From Streptomyces ureilyticus (lineage in GTDB: Bacteria > Actinomycetota > Actinomycetes > Streptomycetales > Streptomycetaceae): a stretch of 64,000 nucleotides of DNA. The stretch is from NCBI RefSeq assembly GCF_011045025.1, contig NZ_JAAKZX010000010.1:1-64000 (forward strand), written 5' to 3'. The translations under genes and the position numbers were made by a program. Every line of letters starts with the position of its first letter. Position 1 is the stretch's first letter. The notes under the pieces were generated by a model. That model was not told the origin of the DNA. It made no database searches and was given only the letters and a program-made list of their open reading frames with translations. Shown piece after piece: positions 26,441 through 34,823 of this stretch.

Positions 26441-26477
26441 GTTGCGCTTGCCGCAACACGCAGCCGGAGCCTACAAC
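26441..26477 (+). promoter_or_regulatory. ilvC promoter with IlvY-type palindromic operator
   Basis: GTTGCGCTTGCCGCAAC at 26441-26457 has perfect 6-bp arms; a further CGCAAC half-site is at 26421-26426. TTGCCG (26448-26453), an 18-bp spacer and TACAAC (26472-26477) form a promoter whose -10 ends 6 nt before the ilvC ATG. TTGC/GCAA arms resemble known IlvY sites. The region separates divergent ilvY and ilvC. Confidence 0.7.
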
Positions 26478-26483
26478 TCGACC

Positions 26484-27953
26484 ATGACCTCGACGACGTA
26501 CGCGTCCACCGTCTTCCCCCTCGAAACCATGACCGTCCCCGGCGGCACCGAGACGATCCTGCGCGGCGGCCGCCATCTCTTCCCTCTGCTGCCGCGGGCT
26601 TTCGCGGGCGTCCACCGCATCGGCGTCATCGGCTGGGGCCCTCAAGGCCGCGCCCAGGCAAGCAACTTGAGGGACTCCCTCGCGAGTACGGACATCCGCG
26701 TCGCCGTCGGACTGCGCCCCGGTTCCGCCTCGGCCGCCGACGCCCGCGCGCACGGTTTCACCGAGGCCGACGGCACCCTCGGCGACTGGCTCGCCGTCAC
26801 GGCCGAGAGCGATCTGCTGATCCTGCTGATCGCGGACGCCGCGCTCGCCGCCCACCACCGGGAACTGTTCGCAGCGCTGAAGCCCGGCGCCACGATCGGC
26901 CTGTCGCACGGCTTTCTGCTCGGTCATCTCCGGGAAACCGGCGGCGAGTTCCCCGCCGGGCACGGGGTGATCGCCGTCTGCCCCAAGGGCATGGGCGACT
27001 CGGTGCGAAAGCTGTACCTGCAGGGCGCGGAGATCAACGGCGCCGGAATCAACAGCAGTTTCGCCGTACACGCCGACCCCGACGGTCACGCCGTCGACCG
27101 TGCGCTCGGCTGGTCGGTCGCGCTCGGATCCCCGTACACCTTCCACACCACGCTGGACAGCGAGTACCGCTCCGACATCGTCGGCGAGCGCGCCATCCTG
27201 CTCGGCGCCGTCCACGGCATCGTCGAGAGCCTGTACGCGCGCTTCCGCCTGGCCGGCGACGACCCGGTGACGGCGTACGAGCGGTCCTGCGAGAACGTCA
27301 CCGGCCCGATCGCCCGCACCATCTCACGCTCCGGACTGCGGGCGGTGCGCGAGAACCTCGACCCGTCGGGCCGGGACACCTTCGACCGCGCGTACACAGC
27401 GACGTACGGCCCCGCCCGCGACCTCGTCGCCGAGATCTACGACGAGGTCGCCGACGGCACCGAACTGCGCAGCGTGATCCTCGCAGAACAGCGCCTCGGC
27501 ACCCGCCCGATGACCGAGATCGGCGGCTCGCCCATGTGGGCGGCGGGCGACGAGGTACGCGCCCGACGAGCCCAACGCGCCCTGCCCCTCGACCCGTTCA
27601 CGGCGGGCGTCTTCATCGCCACCATGACGGCCCAGATCGACGAGTTCGCTGAGCGTGGCCACCCCTGGTCGGAGATCGTCAACGAGTCGGTCATCGAGGC
27701 CGTCGACTCACTGCTTCCCTACATGCACGCCCGCGACGTCGCGTACATGGTCGACAACTGCTCCCGCACGGCCCGCCTGGGCACCCGCCGCTGGGGCCCA
27801 CGCTTCCAGGCGGCGTACGAGCAGATCGCCTTCCCGGCCTCCGAAGATCCCGTTGACCAGGCCCTGTTGAACGCCTTCGCCGCGAATCCGGTGCACGAGG
27901 CGCTGGCCGCGGCGGCGAAGCTCCGGCCGTCCGTGGACATCGCCGTGGTCTAG
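26484..27953 (+). CDS. ilvC: Class II ketol-acid reductoisomerase
   Basis: A 489-aa acetohydroxyacid isomeroreductase, second common step of branched-chain amino acid synthesis. Its length and duplicated C-terminal knotted domain make it class II, like the E. coli and plant enzymes; the usual streptomycete IlvC is a class I protein of about 330 aa. GVIGWGPQGRAQASNLRDS (about residues 48-66) is the NADP-binding loop and VCPKGMGDSVRKLY, with CENVTGPI and EIGGSPMW, form the active site. The ATG at 26484 is preceded by a -10 box at 6 nt, so the mRNA is probably leaderless. It is paired with the divergent ilvY remnant. Confidence 0.9.
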   Translation: MTSTTYASTVFPLETMTVPGGTETILRGGRHLFPLLPRAFAGVHRIGVIGWGPQGRAQASNLRDSLASTDIRVAVGLRPGSASAADARAHGFTEADGTLGDWLAVTAESDLLILLIADAALAAHHRELFAALKPGATIGLSHGFLLGHLRETGGEFPAGHGVIAVCPKGMGDSVRKLYLQGAEINGAGINSSFAVHADPDGHAVDRALGWSVALGSPYTFHTTLDSEYRSDIVGERAILLGAVHGIVESLYARFRLAGDDPVTAYERSCENVTGPIARTISRSGLRAVRENLDPSGRDTFDRAYTATYGPARDLVAEIYDEVADGTELRSVILAEQRLGTRPMTEIGGSPMWAAGDEVRARRAQRALPLDPFTAGVFIATMTAQIDEFAERGHPWSEIVNESVIEAVDSLLPYMHARDVAYMVDNCSRTARLGTRRWGPRFQAAYEQIAFPASEDPVDQALLNAFAANPVHEALAAAAKLRPSVDIAVV

Positions 27954-27959
27954 AGGGCT

Positions 27960-28373
27960 CTAGGACGAAGGCCCGGTCGCAGCGGAGGAGACGGCGTACT
28001 GCGCCACGCCTTCGCCGAAGGACCAGTCGATTGGCTCGTTCTCGATCAGGTTGACGAACACGTTCCGCGGCTCGGTCCTCGCGTAGGCCAGGGCGAGTTC
28101 GGCGATCCGCCGGTACAGCGCCTGCTTCTGCGCGGGGGTCCGCCCGGAGCGCAGGGTGATCGTGACGTACACCAGGCCGTCGTCCCGGTGGATCCCGAGG
28201 TAACCGTCGTCGTAGCGCAATGTGCTGCGGCTGCCGTCATGGCCGACCAGGACCTGGAACCGGTCGTCGGGCGGGATTCCGATGGACTCTACCAGGGCGT
28301 CGTGCACGGCACGGCCGAGGGCGTCGAGCCGATCGGGGTCGGCTCCTAGGGCGTCGATGCGGACGAAGGGCAT
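27960..28373 (-). CDS. Tautomerase family protein
   Basis: A 137-aa 4-oxalocrotonate tautomerase-like protein. Processing of the initiator Met would expose the catalytic Pro (MPFVRIDALG). YVTITLRSGRTPAQKQALYRRI and FVNLIENEPIDWSFGEG are typical of the longer, fused-type members. It lies 24 bp downstream of a DUF4865 gene in a TetR-headed operon. Its stop codon and that of the convergent ilvC lie in the palindrome CTAGAGGGCTCTAG at 27950-27963. Confidence 0.85.
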   Translation of the reverse strand: MPFVRIDALGADPDRLDALGRAVHDALVESIGIPPDDRFQVLVGHDGSRSTLRYDDGYLGIHRDDGLVYVTITLRSGRTPAQKQALYRRIAELALAYARTEPRNVFVNLIENEPIDWSFGEGVAQYAVSSAATGPSS

Positions 28374-28397
28374 GGATCTCCTTGTCGATAAGGTGAC

Positions 28398-28976
28398 TTA
28401 CAGGGCTTGGGGCGACCGGTCACGCCCCGGCGCCGACATGTGCAGCACCTCGTACCTGTCACCGCCCGCCTTGGAGGCGTCGTGCGCCCAGAGCGAGAAG
28501 TGAAGGACCTCCCAGCGGCTCGGGTCGACGACGGCCGCCGCGAGCACCGCGCCGTCCTCACCCGCCAGCCGCCCCGTCTCCCGTACCGCCTGAGCTCTCA
28601 CTTCGGTCAACTGGGCACCGTCCGGCACCTGTTGGCGCCGCAGTACCGCCACCCGTGCGGGGGAGCGGGCGGCGCCACCCTCCTCGTACGCCAGCCCGGT
28701 CCACTGCCGGACCGACGGCCGCCCGAAGTCGTCGACGATGCCCTGGAAGGGGCCTCCCCAGAGAAAGGAGTTCATGCCCGCCACTGTGTTCCACAGATAG
28801 AACGGGGCGTACTGGTTGACCGGAGATCCGTGCACGCCGCGCTCGCGTATCAGGTACGTCTTGACACCGAGGCCCTCCCAGTCGTCGAGCACATGCCCCT
28901 TGCGTGCGACTCGGTCGCGGATGACGGCCATGTCGTAGTCGGCGGGCAGGGTGAGCGCGTACTGCATGGCGTGCAA
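28398..28976 (-). CDS. DUF4865 family protein
   Basis: A 192-aa protein of the DUF4865 family with segments MQYALTLPADYDM, FYLWNTVAGMNSFLWGGPFQ and VRQWTGLAYEEG; the fold resembles a monooxygenase-type barrel and the function is unknown. I chose the TTG at 28976 because GGAGG lies 6 nt before it, inside the stop region of the TetR gene, and the family usually begins with MHAMQY; the ATG at 28967 is 15 nt from that site. It is coupled to TetR upstream and to the tautomerase downstream. Confidence 0.82.
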   Translation of the reverse strand: MHAMQYALTLPADYDMAVIRDRVARKGHVLDDWEGLGVKTYLIRERGVHGSPVNQYAPFYLWNTVAGMNSFLWGGPFQGIVDDFGRPSVRQWTGLAYEEGGAARSPARVAVLRRQQVPDGAQLTEVRAQAVRETGRLAGEDGAVLAAAVVDPSRWEVLHFSLWAHDASKAGGDRYEVLHMSAPGRDRSPQAL

Positions 28977-28987
28977 GGAGTGCCTCC

Positions 28988-29584
28988 TCAGGCGGTACGG
29001 GCGGGACGCTCGGGACGGGCTTTCGAGGCGGCGGGAGCGAGCATGGACAGCAGCCCTCGTACACCCGCGTCGAAGGCCGCGGGTGAACCGGACGCGCGGG
29101 CCAGGACGTAACCGCCCTGGACGGTCGCGACGACGGCCGCCGCGATCTCCTCGCCGTCCAGCGAGGGCGCGAACTCGCCCTGCTCCTGGCCCTCTTCGAC
29201 GATCCCGGCGAGCCGTTCCCGCAGCCAGTCGAGCGTCTCGTCGACCGGCGCGCGCAGCTCGGCGCTGGCGATCACGTCGGGGTCCATCGTGAGCCGCCCT
29301 ATGGGACAGCCGCGCAGCACATCGCGCTCGCGCCGCAGATACGCCTCGATGCGCTCGTACGGGGTGCCCGGCCCGTCGAGTACTCCCGCGGCGGTAGCCC
29401 GCATCTCCTCGGCGGTCCGCCGGATCGCGGCCAGGGCGAGGTCCGGCTTTCCCTGGAAGTGGTGGTACATGCTGCCCTGCCCGGCGCCCGCGCGCTCCAG
29501 GATGGCCTTGGGGCTGGTGCCCACGTAACCGCGCTCCCACAGCAGCTCACGGGTGGACTCGATCAGACGCTCCGGCGTGCTCAT
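28988..29584 (-). CDS. TetR family transcriptional regulator
   Basis: A 198-aa repressor. The HTH is ESTRELLWERGYVGTSPKAILERAGAG-like across residues 8-34, followed by QGSMYHHFQGKPDL. The longer in-frame reading to 29758 has no conserved sequence, so I chose ATG at 29584. GCPIGRLTMDP and a C-terminal VVATVQGGYVLAR match the YcdC/AcrR-like subset often found with reactive-compound detoxification genes. A strong palindromic operator lies 8 bp upstream and the first downstream gene (DUF4865) is translationally coupled, so this is an autoregulated three-gene operon. Confidence 0.87.
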   Translation of the reverse strand: MSTPERLIESTRELLWERGYVGTSPKAILERAGAGQGSMYHHFQGKPDLALAAIRRTAEEMRATAAGVLDGPGTPYERIEAYLRRERDVLRGCPIGRLTMDPDVIASAELRAPVDETLDWLRERLAGIVEEGQEQGEFAPSLDGEEIAAAVVATVQGGYVLARASGSPAAFDAGVRGLLSMLAPAASKARPERPARTA

Positions 29585-29591
29585 AGACGCA

Positions 29592-29613
29592 CTGTACATA
29601 CTAGTAGTTACAG
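29592..29613. promoter_or_regulatory. TetR-type palindromic operator
   Basis: CTGTA (29592-29596) and TACAG (29609-29613) flank a perfect inner palindrome TACTAGTA (29598-29605); 18 of 22 positions are symmetric. It is the most AT-rich spot in this region and lies just upstream of the TetR start codon, so it likely overlaps the promoter and binds the regulator itself. Confidence 0.75.
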
Positions 29614-29782
29614 TAGTCGAGGGCTGCTCTGAGAAGCAGCGGTGGGCCACCCGCGTACTCCCGCGGAGGTACGCGCACTGCCGCTGGGCGTACGACGACC
29701 CGGGACCCCCTGCGGGACGACTCTCGGAAGCGACACGCAAGGACATCGCACAGCACATTCGCTACCGAGGAGTTGACCGATC

Positions 29783-30064
29783 ATGCAGACCCTGGCGCAC
29801 TTCGGCGATGGCGGGCCCGGCCCGTGGATCCTGTTCTTCCCGGTGATCTGGGCACTGGTCATCGGCGGCGGCATCGCGCTGCTGCGCCGCACGGTGTGGC
29901 GCGGACGCCGCGGCCCCCGGCGGCCGGCCGCCGAGGACAACTCACCCATCACCGTGCTCGGCCACCGCTTCGCCTCCGGCGAGATCGACGAGGACGAGTA
30001 CTGGCGCCGGCTGTCCGTCCTGGACGAGCAGTTCGGCCGGACCGGCAAGGGCGGTGCGGCATGA
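29783..30064 (+). CDS. SHOCT-domain small membrane protein
   Basis: A 93-aa protein with one N-terminal membrane span, WILFFPVIWALVIGGGIALL (about residues 15-34), and a C-terminal SHOCT motif, RFASGEIDEDEYWRRLSVL (about 62-80). SHOCT domains are short oligomerisation modules. Its stop overlaps the ATG of the ABC ATPase gene (ATGA), so it is coupled to the exporter and probably assists it. Role unknown beyond that. Confidence 0.8.
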   Translation: MQTLAHFGDGGPGPWILFFPVIWALVIGGGIALLRRTVWRGRRGPRRPAAEDNSPITVLGHRFASGEIDEDEYWRRLSVLDEQFGRTGKGGAA

Positions 30065-30834
30065 CCACGAGCGCGACCACGACTACGACCCCCACGCGCA
30101 CCGCCGCCCGCGTCGTCGACGCCGTGAAGGTGTACGGCAGCGGCGACACCAGCGTGCGGGCCCTGGACCGGGTGAGCGTCGGCTTTCCGGCCGGCCGCTT
30201 CACCGCGATCATGGGCCCCTCGGGATCCGGCAAGTCCACCTTGATGCACTGCGCGGCCGGACTCGACACGCTCACCTCGGGCACCGCCCACATCGGCGAC
30301 ACCGAGCTGAGCACCCTGGACGACCGCCGACTCACCCTGCTGCGCCGCGACCGCGTCGGCTTCGTGTTCCAGGCGTACAACCTGGTGCCGACGCTCACCG
30401 TGGCGGAGAACATCACGCTGCCGCTGGACCTGGCGGGCGGCAAGGGCGATATCCGCGACGACGAATGGATCGACGCGCTGATCGACGTCGTCGGTCTGCG
30501 CGGCCGACTGCACCACCGGCCCTCCGAGCTCTCCGGCGGCCAGCAGCAACGCGTCGCCGTGGCCCGGGCGTTCGCCGGGCAGCCGGACGTCGTCTTCGCC
30601 GACGAGCCGACCGGCAACCTGGACTCCCGCTCCGGAGAGGAAGTCCTCGGCCTGCTCGGGCGCACGGTGCGCCAGACGGCCCGCACGGTCGTCATGGTCA
30701 CCCACGACCCCGTGGCCGCCGCGCACGCCGACGAGGTCGTGTTCCTCGCGGACGGGCGCCTGGTCGACCGTATGACCTCCCCGACCGCCGACAAGGTCCT
30801 GGACCGCATGAAAGCCTTCGAGGTGCCGTCATGA
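30061..30834 (+). CDS. ABC transporter ATP-binding protein
   Basis: A 257-aa ATPase of the LolD/MacB type. Walker A is GPSGSGKST (about residues 52-60), the signature is LSGGQQQRVAVARA, Walker B is VVFADEPTGNLDS and the switch His is in VMVTHDP. The N-terminus has a run of eight or so Thr residues. The ATG overlaps the stop of the SHOCT gene and its own stop overlaps the ATG of the permease, so all three are co-translated. Partner of the FtsX-like permease at the membrane. Confidence 0.93.
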   Translation: MTTSATTTTTPTRTAARVVDAVKVYGSGDTSVRALDRVSVGFPAGRFTAIMGPSGSGKSTLMHCAAGLDTLTSGTAHIGDTELSTLDDRRLTLLRRDRVGFVFQAYNLVPTLTVAENITLPLDLAGGKGDIRDDEWIDALIDVVGLRGRLHHRPSELSGGQQQRVAVARAFAGQPDVVFADEPTGNLDSRSGEEVLGLLGRTVRQTARTVVMVTHDPVAAAHADEVVFLADGRLVDRMTSPTADKVLDRMKAFEVPS

Positions 30835-33395
30835 ACGCGTCCGTACGCATCAGCGCGTCGTCCCTGCGCGCCCACAAACGGCGCTTCGCCGGTACGTTCC
30901 TGGCGGTGCTCCTCGGAGTCGCGTTCCTGGCCGGCACCCTCGTCATGGGCGACACCCTGCGCGCCAGCTTCGACACGATGTTCGGCAACGCGACGAGCGG
31001 CACCGACGCCGTCGTCCGCAGCGCCGACACCATCACCACGCCGGGCGAGAGCCAGGGCGTACGACAGCCCGTCGACACCGGCCTGGTGAAGCGGATCGAG
31101 GACACGCCCGGCGTCGCCGCCGCCGTACCCACCATCGAGGGCGCGGGCCAGCTCATCGGCGCCGACGGCGACCCCATCGGCGGCGCGGGCCCGCCCACGC
31201 TCGCGGGCAACTGGATCGACGACGCGAAGCTCAATCCGTACCAACTCGCCGAAGGACGCGCCCCGTCGAAGTCCGGCGAGGTCGTCGTCAACCGCGGCAC
31301 CGCCGAGCGGGGAGACCTGAAGATCGGCGACACCACGACCCTGCGTACGCCCGACCCGGTCAAGGTCACGATCGTCGGTCTCGCGACCTTCGGTGGCGAG
31401 GACGGCATGGCGCAGGTGACCTTCACCGGTATGACGCAGGCCGACGCCGAGAAGTACCTGACCGCGAAGCCCGGCGAGGCCGCGACCATCCAGGTGCGGG
31501 CCGGTCCCGGCACCAGCCAGCAGGAGCTGGTGGACGCCCTGACTCCCGTACTGCCCAAGGGAATCGAGGCGATCACCGGCCAGGAGTCGGCCGCGGAGAA
31601 CACGGACATGATCTCCGACCAGTTCCTCAGCCTGTTCACCACCTTCCTGCTGGTGTTCTCGGGCGTGGCGCTGCTGGTCGCGACCTTCTCCATCCACAAC
31701 ACCTTCGCGATCGTGGTCGCCCAACGCACCCGGGAGAACGCCCTGTTGCGTGCACTTGGCGCCTCGCGTCGCCAGGTCACCGTCTCCACGCTCGTCGAGG
31801 CGAGCGCCGTCGCCGTGGTGGCGTCTGCGGCGGGTCTCGCGGGCGGTATCGGTATCGCGGCCGGTCTGCAGGCGCTGTTCCCGGCGATCGGATTCCCGTT
31901 CCCCGACGGCGACTTGGTGATCAGCGGCCTGTCGATGCTGCTGCCGCTGGCGGTCGGCATCGTGGTCTGCCTCGGCTCCGCACTGCTGCCCGCCGGCCGC
32001 GCCGGCCGCACCGCACCGCTCGCCGCGCTGCGGGAAACGGCCGTCGACCAGTCCGGCGCGTCCCGCACCCGCGCCGTCGTAGGCGGCGGACTCGGCGTGC
32101 TGGCCATAGCGGTCACGCTGACCGGGGTGTTCGTGAGCCCTTCCCTGTGGCTCGCGGGCTCCGGCGCCCTCCTGGCGCTGGCCGCATTCGTGGTCCTCGG
32201 CCCGGTCGCCTCGACCACGGCTGTACGCGCCCTCGGCAGCCCACTCGACCGGCTGCGCGGTGTCACCGGCGGGCTGGCCAGGCGCAACGCCCTGCGCAGC
32301 CCGAAGCGGACCGCCGCCACCGCGAGCGCGCTGATGATCGGTGTCGCCGTCGTCTCGCTGTTCACGGTGTTCGGAGCCTCGCTGAAGGCCACCATGGACC
32401 AGACGGTGTCGCGGTCCTTCGCGGGCGACGTCGCCGTCAGCACCCCGTCGTTCGGCGCGGGTGGCAGCGGACTGAGCCCCCGGCTCGCCGGCGCCATCGC
32501 GGAGCGGCCCGAGGTGGACACGGCTGTCGGTCTCGGCCGCGGAGTCGCCGAAGTCGACGGCAAGGGCCGCGCGTTGACGGTCACCGACCCGGCCGCGCTG
32601 GAGCGGGCCTTCGACCTCGGCACGATCCAGGGCTCGATGCGGAACCTCGGCACGGACGGTATCGCCATCACCGAGAACGAGGCGGACGAGCAGGGCCTGA
32701 AGGCCGGCGACAAGACCCGACTCACCTTCACCGACGGCAAGAAGGACACCTTCACGGTCCGCGCGGTCTACGGCCAGTCGGAACTCGCGGGCGACTACGT
32801 CATCACCCGCGAGGCCTGGGCCCCACATCGCACCCAGGACTCCGACACCCTCGTGGCCGTCTCCTTCAAGGACGGCGTGAGCGCGCCCGACGGCAAGGCG
32901 GCGGTCGAAAAGATCGCGGCGGCCTACGGCAACCCCGAGGTGCAGACTCGCGACGAGTACGCACAGTCCTCGGCCGGCGGCATCGACATGATGCTCACCC
33001 TGGTCTACGCGCTGCTCGCCCTCGCCGTACTGATCGCGCTGCTCGGCATCGCCAACACGCTGACCCTCGCGATCCACGAACGCACCCGCGAACTGGGCCT
33101 GCTGCGAGCGGTCGGCCAGACCCGGGCCCAGCTGCGCGCCATGGTCCGCTGGGAGTCGGTCCTAGTCGCCGCGTTCGGCACGCTGGGCGGACTCGTCCTC
33201 GGCGCCTTCCTCGGCTGGGTCCTCGTCAAGGCGTCCGACGGCGCCAGCGACAGTGCCTTCGCCTTCGCCCTGCCGCCCACGCAGCTCGCACTGGTGGCAC
33301 TCGTGGGCCTCGCGGCCGGAGCGCTGGCAGCCCTGCGGCCGGCGGGACGGGCAGCACGCCTGGACGTGCTTCGCGCCATTGCCTCCGGCGGTTGA
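30831..33395 (+). CDS. FtsX-type ABC transporter permease
   Basis: An 854-aa MacB/FtsX-like permease with two FtsX domains. One membrane span near the N-terminus (FAGTFLAVLLGVAFLAGTL), a large extracytoplasmic domain, three spans at about 265-395, then a second extracytoplasmic domain and three more spans at the C-terminus. The conserved RTRENALLRALGASRRQV and ERTRELGLLRAVGQTRAQL motifs are coupling helices. ATGA overlap with the ATPase. Such exporters act on lipids, peptides or stress signals in the envelope; the substrate is unknown. A long inverted repeat begins inside its last codons. Confidence 0.92.
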   Translation: MNASVRISASSLRAHKRRFAGTFLAVLLGVAFLAGTLVMGDTLRASFDTMFGNATSGTDAVVRSADTITTPGESQGVRQPVDTGLVKRIEDTPGVAAAVPTIEGAGQLIGADGDPIGGAGPPTLAGNWIDDAKLNPYQLAEGRAPSKSGEVVVNRGTAERGDLKIGDTTTLRTPDPVKVTIVGLATFGGEDGMAQVTFTGMTQADAEKYLTAKPGEAATIQVRAGPGTSQQELVDALTPVLPKGIEAITGQESAAENTDMISDQFLSLFTTFLLVFSGVALLVATFSIHNTFAIVVAQRTRENALLRALGASRRQVTVSTLVEASAVAVVASAAGLAGGIGIAAGLQALFPAIGFPFPDGDLVISGLSMLLPLAVGIVVCLGSALLPAGRAGRTAPLAALRETAVDQSGASRTRAVVGGGLGVLAIAVTLTGVFVSPSLWLAGSGALLALAAFVVLGPVASTTAVRALGSPLDRLRGVTGGLARRNALRSPKRTAATASALMIGVAVVSLFTVFGASLKATMDQTVSRSFAGDVAVSTPSFGAGGSGLSPRLAGAIAERPEVDTAVGLGRGVAEVDGKGRALTVTDPAALERAFDLGTIQGSMRNLGTDGIAITENEADEQGLKAGDKTRLTFTDGKKDTFTVRAVYGQSELAGDYVITREAWAPHRTQDSDTLVAVSFKDGVSAPDGKAAVEKIAAAYGNPEVQTRDEYAQSSAGGIDMMLTLVYALLALAVLIALLGIANTLTLAIHERTRELGLLRAVGQTRAQLRAMVRWESVLVAAFGTLGGLVLGAFLGWVLVKASDGASDSAFAFALPPTQLALVALVGLAAGALAALRPAGRAARLDVLRAIASGG

Positions 33396-33503
33396 GCGGG
33401 GGCGCCCACGGGGCGGGTGGATTCAGTTCATGGGCGACTGCGCGAACAGCCATGACGGCGCCGCAGCCGACAACGAACCCACCCGCCCAACCGCCGGAGG
33501 CAA
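33379..33503. repeat. Mosaic intergenic repeat with nested hairpins, copy 1
   Basis: A perfect 15-bp inverted repeat (TTGCCTCCGGCGGTT 33379-33393; AACCGCCGGAGGCAA 33489-33503) encloses a 14-bp stem with one mismatch (33411-33424 with 33475-33488). A 30-bp core, 33437-33466, is 28/30 identical to 63411-63440. It lies between convergent genes, so it is probably also a terminator. Similar GC-rich modules are, to my knowledge, common in Streptomyces intergenic DNA. Confidence 0.85.
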
Positions 33504-33513
33504 ACCGCACGTT

Positions 33514-33990
33514 CTAACCAACCACCCCCAGCGGAGCGCTCACCGCCTCCGTAACCGCCCCATACGGCGGACAAGGAGGCAGCGTCACCGCAGGCGACGG
33601 TGCCGCAAGCGCGAACCACACGACCTTGCCGGACTCGCCGTCCGGCCGCACCCCCCAGCTCTCACTCAGCGCGGCGACCATCGCGAGCCCGCGACCGCAC
33701 GTGGCGGACACGTCGGCGTCGCGCACCTCAGGAAGCCGCGGATCGTGATCACGCACCGAAACCGTGAGCCGGTCGAGCAGCAGCTCGATCTCCACGGTGC
33801 ACACCTTGTCGGGCTCGGCATGCTGGTGAACGTTGGTCAGCAGCTCGGTCACACCGAGCGCGGCCCGGTCTATCAAGGCGTCGAGATGCCAGTAGCGCAG
33901 TTGCGCCGAGACGATCCTGCGGACCTGGCCGATCCGCGACGGCAGGGCTTGGAGCTCCACCGTGCAGTGCCTGCTTGGCTGACTGATCAC
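33514..33990 (-). CDS. Anti-sigma-type ATP-binding protein (HATPase)
   Basis: A 158-aa serine-kinase-like anti-sigma regulator with a histidine-kinase-type ATPase fold. The N box is LGVTELLTNVHQHA (about residues 55-68), the G1 box VSVRDHDPRLPEV and the G2 box GRGLAMVAALSESWGV. I chose GTG at 33990 because GGGGAG lies 8 nt before it; the longer reading has no homology. Streptomyces carries many such genes, usually with a nearby DUF397 or XRE gene, neither of which is here. The regulated sigma factor is unknown. Confidence 0.85.
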   Translation of the reverse strand: MISQPSRHCTVELQALPSRIGQVRRIVSAQLRYWHLDALIDRAALGVTELLTNVHQHAEPDKVCTVEIELLLDRLTVSVRDHDPRLPEVRDADVSATCGRGLAMVAALSESWGVRPDGESGKVVWFALAAPSPAVTLPPCPPYGAVTEAVSAPLGVVG

Positions 33991-34175
33991 GGCTGCGACT
34001 CCCCGAATTGAGGTCCGGAAGAAGACGAGAACGGATCCAGCAGGGTGCCTTGGTGCCATGGCCGCCTGCTGTTCGTGACCGGCGCGCGCTGTTTCACAGC
34101 GTGATCACCGGTGAACCCAGAGTGACGTGGGATCAGCGTGACGCAGGGGAGGGGGTCCTGCAACTCGTGGCACCG

Positions 34176-34499
34176 TCAGTGACCGCGCCCCGCCGCCTTG
34201 CGTACCGCTTCGATGAACCGGCGGGCGGCGGGCGGTCCGGCCTCGCCCGGAGCGGGGTCGTGCTCGCCGAGGGTGAGCGTGTAGCGGGTGCCGTTGACTT
34301 CCGCCAGTGCGCGGTCGTCATGGGCGAACCACGGCTTCGACGCGCGGACCGCCCGCACGGGTGCGCTGTCGATCTCGCTGCCGTAGCTGGTGAGCAACTC
34401 CAGCCTGCCGTCGCTGATCCTGACCTGTCCGGCCCGGGTGAGCGAACGCAGCCTCTTCCCGATCCGTACGCCCGTGGCCGTGAACTCCGGCTCCGCCAT
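34176..34499 (-). CDS. Hypothetical protein, about 107 aa
   Basis: A 107-aa basic protein not recognised by family. It has TGVRIGKRLRSLTRAG, YGSEIDSAPVRAV and a C-terminal helix-rich AARRFIEAVRKAA. The alternating hydrophobic pattern in the first 75 residues suggests a small beta-rich fold such as a PH-like domain. No signal peptide or membrane segment. It lies on the minus strand upstream of the HATPase gene with a 185-bp gap, and divergent from the Cds1-like gene. Confidence 0.55.
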   Translation of the reverse strand: MAEPEFTATGVRIGKRLRSLTRAGQVRISDGRLELLTSYGSEIDSAPVRAVRASKPWFAHDDRALAEVNGTRYTLTLGEHDPAPGEAGPPAARRFIEAVRKAAGRGH

Positions 34500-34823
34500 G
34501 ATGCCCCGCCCCCTTGTGCGCTACGGCTGTGCTCCGTCCTGGTCCAGTGTGCGTGGCGCTCGGGATCGCCGTCTCGTGTCGGGTTCGCCGTCCCCTGCGG
34601 TGCAGTCTGCACGTCCCGCGCGTCTCGCACCAGTGCGCACGCGAACGTCGGGCGCACGGTCCGGCGCACTCGCGCGGATGCGCCCCCCCACCGCTGTGTA
34701 CCAGTGGTTCCTTTGAGGTGCCCAAAGGATTGTTTATGCAGGTGAGAAGCGTGCGGAAGCTGTCTATGATCGACGCGTCCGACCCGCCGAACCGGTGTCG
34801 GCCCATCCTTAAGGAGCCCGGCC
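34500..34823. other. Divergent intergenic region, 324 bp
   Basis: I see no gene here. It holds an odd palindrome, GTGCAGTCTGCAC, at 34600-34612, and a rightward promoter candidate TTGAGG (34713-34718), 16-bp spacer, TATGCA (34735-34740); another -10-like TATGAT is at 34765-34770. It ends with the ribosome binding site AAGGAG of the cysteine desulfhydrase-like gene. Confidence 0.4.

Noticed and set aside
29949..33077. Very long ORF on the minus strand (over 1000 codons) opposite the ABC exporter genes.
   Set aside because: It is a shadow of the ABC genes in high-GC DNA: low-complexity Arg/Gly/Asp-rich sequence, no domain, no ribosome binding site.
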